Source of the DNA: Pyronema omphalodes
Taxonomy: Eukaryota > Ascomycota > Pezizomycetes > Pezizales > Pyronemataceae
Assembly (NCBI GenBank): GCA_024516155.1
Contig: JAJJXM010000012.1
Span: 62,001 to 126,000 of the forward strand
Direction of reading: 5' to 3'
DNA: 64,000 bases
Below the pieces are notes generated by a model. It was not told the origin of the DNA and did no database searches. It was given only the letters and a program-made list of their open reading frames with translations. Within the stretch, counting starts at the first letter, position 1; each line of letters begins with the position of its first letter. Below are positions 23,160-32,317 of this stretch, one piece after another. Both the position numbers and the translations under genes were made by a program.

Positions 23160-23760
23160 GCGGGCTCACCGCCCACTCCCACGGGCGGGGTTAATGCCCT
23201 CTGACTGACCGCTCCGTCCGGATGACATACCGTCATTATGTACTTAAGTCAGCAGGCACTCCGCACAGGGCGGGCATAACCCCGCAGTTTATATATCATG
23301 TATATACCGTACAGTACTCTACATACCTACTCAGAAGTCTCGGGTACATCCAGCTTTCTCTGGCTTCTGGCTTCTGGCTTCTGGCTGCGAGGACCCCCAA
23401 CAGCTACAAGGCCGGCTAAAAGTCCTCTGACCGCCCTCAGCGGGCTTCGAATACTTACACAGACGGCTCGACGGCTCCACAGCTGTAAAAGCAGACCGCA
23501 AAGGGCGGCCATAACCCCGCAGTTTATGCTATGCTAGTTTATGCGCTGTACTCTACGTACTGTGCTGTATCCGGGTACATACATTTACAGACCTCTGGCC
23601 GCTCCGTCCGGATGACTATGACATACAGCCATTACTTAAGTTTAGCGAGCGAGCGGGCACTCCGCACTGGGATCCTACAGTGGCATACAGCGGCCATAAC
23701 CCCGCAGTTTATGCAGTTTATGCACTGTATGTACACGACGACACGACGACACGTTTATGC
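23160..23760 (+). repeat. Degenerate GC-rich repeat family (CATAACCCCGCAGTTTAT)
   Basis: CATAACCCCGCAGTTTAT recurs at about 23275, 23510 and 23695. CGCTCCGTCCGGATGAC recurs near 23210 and 23600, and GGCACTCCGCAC also occurs twice. A shorter relative, GGCATAACCCCGCTATCA, occurs near 18280. Confidence 0.8.
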
Positions 23761-24113
23761 ATCTATGCATCTATGTTTATGTATTGTACACGTTTATGCA
23801 TCTATCCACGCAGCAGCGGCATATCGCAGAGGACGGGACGGCGGAATTTGAGGAGTCGGGTGTGGGTGCGGTGAGCGAGTGTTCATATCACCGCTACATA
23901 TACATATACATCCCACGGTTGTAACTTGTAACCTGACTCAGGTAAGTAATAGTAGATGACAAAGTACCCAAGACGGGTGTACGGTATGTACGGTATGTCT
24001 ATCCATCCCCCCCTCCCCCCTCCCCCCGTAGCCCGTGGCCCAAGTCCCCATCCCCCTCCCCCCCCCCCTTCCCCTCCTTCCCATCCTCCAGTATATACCT
24101 ATACCTAGACCAT

Positions 24114-24185
24114 CAACCCTTCAACCCTTCAACCCTTCAACCCTTCAACCCTTCAACCCTTCAACCCTTCAACCCTTCAACCCTT
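24114..24185 (+). repeat. (CAACCCTT)9 tandem repeat
   Basis: Nine perfect 8-bp units, followed by CTTCACAATT-type short repeats. Confidence 0.95.
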
Positions 24186-24777
24186 CTTTACTTCACAATT
24201 CACAATTCACAATTCACAAATCCCCAAAAAAAATTCACCACCCACAAAACCCAGAACCCAGAACCCAAATCTCTAACCTGAAAAAGTCAAGTGCGGGGTT
24301 GATTGGTGGTGGTTGTGGGTGACATCATCCTGCATGACTACATACATGATCATCGATCATTTCATTTGATTTCGTGCACTTTATTCATATGGTATCACTC
24401 GATAACAGGGAGGTCTAATACTGGGTGACGGGTTATGATTATGAGGAATTGGTAGTTATGATGGAAGAAGGGATGGGATGGTATGGGATAGATGGGATAT
24501 TTATGAATATAAATTTAGTATATATTTTTCTTTAGTAGTTTACTTTTTTTACAAGTTCCATTATCTTTGTACAAACGTTTATTGGGGGCTGGTTATTTCC
24601 TCGACAACTGAATTCTGGACAAAATTTGGTTTTTAGGGACCTTTTTCCCTTTCTTATAGCCAGGTTTCTCCTAACCCAATGCCACCCCTCTCTTCGATAC
24701 CCCTCCTCCATCCCTCTCTCCCCAACGGCACCTGCCATTACCATCTATATTCACCAAACCAAAGGGTCCCAGAGACT

Positions 24778-26471
24778 CTATCCACAAGTACCCTTACCAC
24801 CACAGCAACCTCCTTCTCTTCTACATTCAACATCTCCCAACTCGACCAGACTTTCCATCTGTCGTCTCACACCCTCAACCTCTCTTGCAATTCTCTCATC
24901 CTCATAATCCCCCTGCAACCTACGTTCAACCTCCTCACGTACCGCAGCCCCAAGACGTCGTCTCACATCCCCAACCGCCAATAATGCCAAAATAAACACC
25001 GTAATCTCAGTCTTCCAGAGCTCATCAAGTTCCAGTTCTTTATAAAGGACCGAATTCTCACGGAAGTATCGGCGTAACGAAGCAACGCCCTGTCGGTACT
25101 CCGTATGTGCTTCCGAGCACGTGGTTGTGTCGAAGCTTGGGGACTTTGACAGAGATGTCAGAATGTTGTGATGTGAGCTTTCGTAGCGGCTAGATACTGT
25201 GGGAAGACCTGATGGGGAGCGGAGGATCGCGGCAAGGGCGGTGATTAACTCGTGGTAAGAGCTTGCGGTTTCACAAAGCTTAGCGAGGGGGTATAAAGGA
25301 GTGGCCAAGTTGGCTTGGTGGCGTTCAAAACGAGGAGAGAGGGAGGAACAGGTGTCTCGGGCCGACGTAATATAGAGAAACCTCGGGGTTGATTTGAAAC
25401 CGTGTCGGGTGGTAACAGGGCCGAGTATAATGTGCTGATCGGTACCCAGTATGAAGGATACTTAAATCTTGCAACGTCTAGAATCAACACCATACCGCCA
25501 TTCTTGCTGGTATAACCCCCGACTGGCGAAAAGTGACCACTACCAGTTTGGCCGAGACTTGCTCTGGAGTAGGAGACGGCCATAAGCTGGCCAGTGGAGA
25601 AGGTACATGCTCGAACTGCGCGCTCAAACTCGGCGAAGGATGTTTCATCGGCAAATCGGGTAGTGGCATCCAAACCGTTGCACTTAGCAAGGCAGGTGAA
25701 TTCGGCCAGTGTAATTCCGTTCTCTTTTACCCAGTCGAGAGGTCGACAGCAGTCAAGCATCTCTTGCGTAAACCATCTATACAACAGGGTCAGCCTGGCG
25801 CGAGGCAAGGGAATAGGGTTACAAAAAAAGAGACGAACCGCCAGGGTTTGCGCCATGTTGCTGCAGGGTCTATTTTCAAGGCGTTCAAAATCATACACAG
25901 CGTTCCTAAACCACAAACTGGGGACCATTGTGTAAGCTTCTATTCTTCGCTTCTAGAAAAAATTGCGGTTCGGGAAGAGGAGGTGTGGGTGTGGGCGGGT
26001 ATGTACATGCAGGTTCATTTTGCTGCCGATCAGTTAGCTACAGTCCCATAGCTCTCCCAAAAGCTCACCGGTACTTACAGTCAAGAACTGTTGTGAGAGG
26101 GGAAAGAAAGCTTCCAACCCGCCCTCCATCAGCGCGGCTTTGAAAAGCTCCTTTCCCTCTGGCGATTCATAACCAACTAGTTTATCTGTCGGGAGCTCTC
26201 TCATGTAAAAAGACTCTTTGACCTTCTTCCCCTCCACCGGTACTGGAACTGGTGGTGGTGTGTTCAACATCTCGTATGGCGTCGATGCCGGGTGTGCAGA
26301 AGAGGCGTGTCGCTGTAAGGAGGGAGAGGCTGAAGAGGTACGCGGTGGGTGTAAGATGGTAGAGATGGTTCTACTTGCTCTACTACCTCTTGTGGGTAGG
26401 CTGTAGACTGACGGAGTTGCGCGGTACGCAGAGGAGACGGCGGATGAAAATCGAATCGGACGGAGGGGCAT
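24778..26471 (-). CDS. PCS: Phytochelatin synthase (glutathione gamma-glutamylcysteinyltransferase), apparent frame change near the 3' end
   Basis: Exons on the minus strand are 26471-26079, 26007-26022 (16 nt), 25917-25839, and 25776 onward. The enzyme builds (gamma-Glu-Cys)n-Gly peptides from glutathione to chelate Cd and other metals. The peptidase-C83 core is intact: SPEGKELFKAALMEGG, TQNEPAFCGLGTL with nucleophile C138, EMLDCCRPLDWVKENGITL, LGQTGSGHFSPVGGY with H244, and LILDVARFKYPSYWVP with D263. The C-to-H spacing of 106 equals that of Arabidopsis PCS1 (C56/H162). The first ~65 residues are Ser/Arg/Pro-rich with almost no acidic residues, like a mitochondrial presequence. The frame of RGFSILRRP...NATKPTW stops at 25245. 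A second frame continues LYPLAKLCETASS to a Cys-rich end (CRREGGCCGGKGTCG) at 24778. Either a base is missing near 25305 or a weak intron (25381-25314) joins the two. Confidence 0.88.
26007..26022 (-). other. PCS: 16-nt microexon in phytochelatin synthase
   Basis: On the minus strand GGCAG|CAAAATGAACCTGCAT|GTACAT lies between a 56-nt and an 89-nt intron. It encodes Gln-Asn-Glu-Pro-Ala plus one base of Phe137, immediately before catalytic Cys138. Without it the TQxEPAxCG motif is lost and the frame breaks. Confidence 0.85.
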
Positions 26472-27396
26472 TCAGGTTGATAGTTTCAACAGGCAGAGTG
26501 TAATTTATCTTATCTAAAATAAACGTAAGAGGTGAGAGTTGGTGAGGTTATGGTATGTAGAAGGTTGGATTGAAGAGCTGTGGCGCACGCGGCGCCGATG
26601 CTCTTCACTTCCGGAAGCGAAAAGCACGCAACCGAATAGAAACTTTGACTCAAACGGTGGCCGTCGGTAACCCTGCTCCGGACCACGCGAGCCAAAGAAG
26701 CAATGAGCGTCAGAGAAATTTTATGCATAGTGAACTGGGGATCGGCCGAGAAAACGAAAGAAGGGTTCGGGACAGCCTTGCGATTGAATATTTGTGGCCG
26801 AATTCTACACGTGAGCAGTGGATGTATTTCAACTACGGCCATATATACCACCACGCCCGACAAGCACTTTGGGTATGGTGGAAATGCGCGATGAGGTCAT
26901 TGATTTAGAACCCTGAACCGCCCGCAGCTGGGACCTAAAGAAGAGGTGGGCTAAATAGACGACATTAACGCCGCCTCTGTGGGAATATATACATATAATC
27001 TTTATTATGAAACCGATTTTCAACATGGACTTATGGGTTTAATATAATAGGTAGCAAGACATGAACTGGGCCATGTTGGCAGATTGCAGTTCGAAAGAAC
27101 CATAGTAACTGTCGAGTGATATGTACTCAACTTTGCTCGAGCAAATTTTGGCGGTTCCAACGCTGTTCGAAGGAATTCTTAAGAGATATTGGCTTCTATG
27201 GAGGGTACCTAGACCCTTGAACATGTAAGAATGTATATACTTTCCTTCAAGATGCTTAATTAGGTACCAGAGTAATCAAAACGGATAGGCTCTATTAACA
27301 AAACCCAGCCTCCGTATCTGTCATCATCATTTAGATTATGAATCTATGTCTATTATTTTCAAGACCCTTTTCCTCCCAAAGTTCAATAATATAAAT
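26472..27396. other. Intergenic region between phytochelatin synthase and kynurenine aminotransferase
   Basis: About 925 bp containing the phytochelatin synthase promoter and the 3' flank of the aminotransferase gene. Frames here lack any domain or splice continuity. No metal-response element was recognised by eye. Confidence 0.55.
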
Positions 27397-29194
27397 CTAC
27401 ATGAACTTCTTCAATCCTCTCAATCTCTCCTTAGCAGCATCCAAAACAGCATCCTCCTTACAAACCGCAAATCTAAGATAATTCTCCGCCTCCTTCTCAT
27501 TCTCCTTGGTATAAAATTCCGTGGGAGGAATCGCCGCAACTCCCAACTCCTTAATCAAAAACCAACACAACTTGAAATCCCTAGCTCTGTCCTTTACAGA
27601 CTCAGGCCATTCCATATTCTCAGGAAGCTTTACCTTCTGGAGGTTAACCAACACGAAATATCCTCCCTCAGGCTCGGTGTAAGGAATTCCCAACTCCTTC
27701 CAGACCTCATTGAAGCGTGCCATCTTGCGTAGCATATCCTCCTTTGAAGTTTCCCAAAATTTATGCTCATCAGCCTGCTCCAATCCAATAGCAATAGCCT
27801 CTTGTAAAGGAGAAACAGAAGAGAAACAAATTCTAGTGTGGGCGGCGGAAACGTATTTAATCAAGTGAGGCTTTCCGATTAACCAACCAACACGCCATCC
27901 AGTACAGTAGAAGTTCTTTCCAGCGGAACCAACGGTGAGAGTAAGGTCCTCAATCTCGGGGGACAAGGTGGCGATACGAGTAAAGGGACGGTAGTATAGA
28001 CGGTCGTATACTTCGTCGGAGAGAATGATGATGTTGTTCTTGACACAGAGCTCACCAATTGCTCTGAGCTCCTCTTCGCTGAAAACCTTTCCGATAGGGT
28101 TGTGACTGGTCCTATATTAACTTGAAGCTCTAAATGCCAGCGAGAGAAATACGAACGGAGAGTTGATAACGATCATGCGGGTCTTGGGAGTAATCTTGGC
28201 TTCGAGCTCAGAGATGTCCAAAGTCCAGTCACTTGCAGGGCAAGTCTCAGTATCACCCTTCACAGGGGGGTGAAGGGGAACATAGACAACCTAAATCCTT
28301 ATAATCAGCCCAAGAAACTTCTTCCCCGATCATTATAGCATCCATACCTTTCCACCGCACATCTCAATGTTGGAGATGTACTGATCAAAGAACGGCTCCA
28401 TGACAATAACCTCATCACCCTCCTCAACGAAACCCATAAACGCCGAGAGCATACCTGCGCCATATGTCAGCCTCTATGTAGCGCAGGACCTCTCGTAGCT
28501 CGACAACGTCCGACAAATTTCGATAAAGTCTGACGAGTCTTCTAGTAAAGCATACCCTCATTGGCACCAGTGGTAATAGTGATCTCAGTAGCAGGATCAA
28601 GCTTGCGACCAAAGAATGGGGAGTAGGAATCCGACAAGGCCTGTCTCAGACGGGGACGTCCCTGGGTGGGGGAGTACTGGTTGCATTCGACGCGGGTGAG
28701 GGCTTCGCGAGCGGCATTGAGAACAAAGTCCGGAGGGTTATATCCGCTATATATTGTCAGCTCTGCTTGCTCTACTTGCTCTGTACTTGAAGTCTTCAGG
28801 GCTCCCTAGGGCCCAGAAAGGGTCGCCAAATGTCGCCAAAGGCTCGACATAGTCCACTAGAGGTCCCCAATGGCTCGCAACGGCTCGCAATGGCTCCCGG
28901 TAGTTCGCCAGAGGTACCCGTTGGGGTTCGCAAACTGAAAACTTACAAGAAACCTTGACCCAAGTTGATAACCTCCTTCTCTGAAGCCGCAGCAGCTTCA
29001 TTGACGATACTCCAAACGTCCTTTCTCTGGGAAGCAACTCTTGCGGCGGGGCGGATCTTATCAGCCATAGTTCTAGCCTGGATATTCTGTGAGATTTGCG
29101 TCACTGCCGGTAATATAGTTCTCGAGAATCTGGAAGCGACGACGCGTTGCGGTGCAAGATGGAGCAAAGGACGAAGGAGTGTGATTCTAGGCAT
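27397..29194 (-). CDS. BNA3: Kynurenine--oxoglutarate/glyoxylate aminotransferase (Bna3-like)
   Basis: Exons on the minus strand are 29194-28947, 28746-28556, 28454-28348, 28290-28157 and 28105-27397, giving 462 aa. This fold-type I PLP enzyme converts kynurenine to kynurenic acid. Motifs include EKEVINLGQGF, GYNPPDFVL, CNQYSPTQGRPRLRQAL, TTGANEGMLSAFMGFV, VINSPHNPIGKVF, SDEVYDRLYYRPF, and GSAGKNFYCTGWRVGW with PLP lysine K290. The PEGGYFVLVNL and YLRFAVCKED motifs close the domain. The first 42 residues (MPRITLLRPLLHLAPQRVVASRF...) look like a mitochondrial presequence, and an internal Met43 (MADKIRPAARV) could start a cytosolic form. Intron 1 is 200 nt and contains short GGCTCGCAA-type repeats. 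Other class-I aminotransferases are possible substrate-wise, but the motif set fits Bna3/KAT best. Confidence 0.9.
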
Positions 29195-30513
29195 TGCTCA
29201 GAAGAAAGAGGGTCTGGTACTCTAAGTATGGTTTGATTGACTAGTAGGTATGACACGAGAACACGAGCTATGCAAGGGACGATATGTTATTGGCCAGAGG
29301 CTTATTCGTTTCGGCTTTCATGGGATTTCATGGACTTAGAGTTATGTACAGTACAAGGCCTTTCTTCCTGCGCCTGTCTTGTCAGCGCTCGCCGCTTTCA
29401 GTCAGCTTCGCACCCTGTCTCGGGATGTGTCGGAGTTGTAAGGCGGCGGGGAATCCTGGTAAGTTCATACTGTACGTGAGAAAATTGGGCTTGGCAATGA
29501 CGCGATGGGACACCACGGTTACGGCGGAGGCGGAAGCTTGTCTACCGGCCGAGAATGCGCAGGAGACCGAGAAGAGGGAAATTCTAGCGGCTCTTGGAGA
29601 GATGAGGGGGAAATGGACGAGTGAGTGCATGATGCATAGGATGAGAAAAATCGCAGTGGCACAGAAAATTAGAAGAGAAAAATTGCAGGGTAAAAAAAAA
29701 GTGAAACAGAACATTTGGTCAGGCGGTGACACATGTAATAGATCACTCATCCACTCCAGTCACTCAAAAGTAATGCAGGGAGAAGAATGGAGGACCAGTT
29801 CCGGGAACTAGAGATTTATTTGATCATACGCTGACCGACGACTGAAAGGTCTATACAGGACACGGGGACTTAAAACCCTCTAACGCCGTAGATAACCAGT
29901 GATGAGTGAGTGATAGCACATGAATGGAATATGTACGTAAAGGACTAAAGGTACCTATTTGATGAGTTGATCAATGATTACCACTCCCACAGAACCAAAA
30001 GAATTTCTAAAGACCAGTCACTGCTACACATTTGAACGACCCAGCAGCTCACGCACGTACCTTCGATAGAGTTTGAGGATGAAGACACCCCGGTACTGTA
30101 GTGAATGCCTGATGAATGGGACAGCAAAGAGAAAGCGCTGTGAAAAAATCAGATAAAGATAAGTAATATAACTCAGAAAATTTGAAGGAGAAAGGGAGGG
30201 AAAAAACATGAGTATTGGTATAAGTACATGCGTCGTTTCATCTCTAACCGACTAGCTACAAATTATCAACAAGGTATACATTTTTTAATTATTTTTTTAG
30301 GCATTTTTTCTTCAATCAGAAACGATTATGCTCCCTCCGACTTCACATCAAGCTCTCTTTTGATTCATGCAACATCAATCAAACCTCCAGGAAACAGAAA
30401 AAAAAAGCAGCAACAACCACAAAACGGCATCATGTCTTCCATATATCCAGTCAATAGCAGGGCCCTATAGTTCATCACTAACCCATGATTGCTCGCATAA
30501 AGCCTCCACACTT
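29195..30513. other. Intergenic region upstream of kynurenine aminotransferase
   Basis: Holds the aminotransferase promoter and the 3' flank of the next gene. A 175-codon plus-strand frame (29284-29811) has no recognisable domain and is not called a gene. Poly-A/T tracts are frequent. Confidence 0.5.
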
Positions 30514-31692
30514 TTAAGAAATCACAGAGTTCTGCAGGACTTTATTGATTTCCTTTCCAGCCGGTTTCATCCCCCTCTTCACCCGTTCAATCATCAAAAT
30601 CAGCGCCGCTGTGGCCGCATCCACAAATTCTCTCGGGACCTCCTGCCCCTCAGCTAGCCCTCGTTTGAATTCAAGAAATCCGACATATCCATTTTCCCAA
30701 ATAGACTCCCCGGTAGTTGGGGAAGTAATGGGCATAATATCCTCATACACAGCGAGCTCTTCTGTGGCAGGTTCAGTAACTTCCATGAGTTTGGCGGAAT
30801 ATTGAATCAAGTAGTCTTCTCTCTTTTTGTTGATAACCTCGTTCAGGATACCTTTAAGGCCCTCTACCTTGGGCTGCTTCTTTCCATCTGTGAGGGGAGT
30901 AGTGTCCGGTTGAGCTGCGTTCACCAGGGGCCGGGGTGAAGCTGTCATTGCCCAATAAAGCTGTTTTTCAGCGTAGGTGAATATTCCATGTCCAACCTGG
31001 GTGTTTGGCTTGATTTTGAAAACCTCGGAGACTGCCCCAGATGAAGTACCAGATATTTTGACCTCCCCTAGCCCTTTGGAAAAGATGCTATTCTTGATAG
31101 TAACAGTAGCAACCACCTCCTGGGCCCCAGCAGAATCCCCGATATCTTCATTGGAGTTTCCGCCGCGGTAGAGAGTAATATCAGGACCGTTTTTCATGCG
31201 GTTGAAAAGGAAACTGATGGGGTTGAAGGATTGGGGGTGGTATTTGATGGTGTAAAACGGGTTGCAATCATCGGGATTAGCAGATGATGTGAGGATTGCT
31301 GGGGAACGGTCGCGAGCGTGATGAAAATAAAATTTGGTGTTGGTTGTAGGTGGAGGTGAAGTGGAGCCAGGGGTTGTTTTAGAATTGAGGGATGATGTTG
31401 GGTCCGAGATGATTGTTTTAGAAGATTCTGCATTAGAGACCAAGGTTGGATCTTCTTGATTAGGAGATTTGGGGGCGGGAGGTAGTGATGTCTCGGGGAA
31501 TTTGGCATTGGAAGAGTCCTTAATTGACGACCCAGAAGACATCATACCCTCTGAATATGTTGGTTCTAAAACTAAAGATCCGAGGTAAACGGATGCAATC
31601 GTCTCCGCGGTCTGAGGTTCAGGATCGGGCGGGGCTGTGAATTTCATTTGTTCGTTGGATTCCATTTTGACGCTTGTGATTGTTGTGGCCAT
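30514..31692 (-). CDS. Conserved fungal protein of unknown function, paralog A (possible tubby C-terminal-like fold)
   Basis: A single-exon frame of 392 aa. The first ~120 residues are Ser/Pro/Thr-rich and probably disordered. The remainder contains KFYFHHARDR, CNPFYTIKYHPQSF, GPDITLYRGGN, VATVTIKNSIF, YSAKLMEV and YEDIMPITSPTTGE, and it ends with a helix (FVDAATAALILMIERVKRG). The same motifs in the same order occur in the gene at 39351-40349, which supports both as real coding sequence. The repeated beta-strand pattern around F-Y-F...C-x-P-x-Y...Y-H-P resembles fungal proteins annotated as tubby C-terminal-like, but this is a weak impression and no function is claimed. It has no signal peptide and no clear membrane segment. 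Confidence 0.8.
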   Translation of the reverse strand: MATTITSVKMESNEQMKFTAPPDPEPQTAETIASVYLGSLVLEPTYSEGMMSSGSSIKDSSNAKFPETSLPPAPKSPNQEDPTLVSNAESSKTIISDPTSSLNSKTTPGSTSPPPTTNTKFYFHHARDRSPAILTSSANPDDCNPFYTIKYHPQSFNPISFLFNRMKNGPDITLYRGGNSNEDIGDSAGAQEVVATVTIKNSIFSKGLGEVKISGTSSGAVSEVFKIKPNTQVGHGIFTYAEKQLYWAMTASPRPLVNAAQPDTTPLTDGKKQPKVEGLKGILNEVINKKREDYLIQYSAKLMEVTEPATEELAVYEDIMPITSPTTGESIWENGYVGFLEFKRGLAEGQEVPREFVDAATAALILMIERVKRGMKPAGKEINKVLQNSVIS

Positions 31693-32317
31693 CTTGTGTG
31701 AGAATGAGTTGGATTTGAGAAGCTCGTGGAGACAGAGAAGAAGATGGAGCGACGGCCTTTGGTGAGAGAGTGGTGGAGGATTCTATTCAACTCTCCATGT
31801 GTAATGTCATACCACTAAACTGACTTCCAATTTACATTGCCATAATCCCGCTGACGATAAATCATGTCCGTTTGATGTTGGTACATGACACACTCTCTGT
31901 TAAACAGAGGTCTCGTTTACATCTTGGACATTAGCCACGGCCGACATCACTCCTCCGGATTTTCGTTGTAGGTTTTCAGGGCTCGGCGAATTTGATAATT
32001 ACTGTGGTAACTGTCCATTTCAAAGTGTTGAAAGATCACATATATCAGCCCACAACCATCCGCAGCTATATCACCTTACTTTAAACAAGCCCTATCATTG
32101 GTATCCCGTCCTATGGTACATCGGTTCAACTCACGTCCTTAAACATGGTCCATTATCCCACTCAAAATATTCATCCAAGATTCAGTAAACAATAAACTCC
32201 AACTTTTCCCGTAGCAAATCCCTCTATCTATAGTACATAATTTTACATGATATCATACTCCTAGTTACGCCAAAAACCATCTCTAGTGATTTTACATTGC
32301 CAACATCATTCCATTGC
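31693..32317. other. Intergenic region upstream of paralog A
   Basis: 625 bp holding the promoter of the minus-strand gene to its left and the 3' flank of SUV3. No other feature recognised. Confidence 0.5.

Larger units (their letters stand above)
21899..24777. other. Gene-free repeat-rich intergenic region
   Basis: Contains the T-rich YPD1 3' flank, a region at 23160-23760 with repeated GC-rich blocks, a TCTGGCT run near 23360, and a (CAACCCTT)9 array. Only short frames without domains are present. The right end is the 3' flank of the phytochelatin synthase gene. Confidence 0.6.

Noticed and set aside
23205..23265. CCGTCCG...GTACTTAAG resembles part of 5S rRNA
   Set aside because: Only two short matches; the rest, including the internal promoter box C, is missing and the spacing is wrong.
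29284..29811. 175-codon plus-strand frame upstream of kynurenine aminotransferase
   Set aside because: No domain, no sensible start and no splice partners; position fits the aminotransferase promoter.
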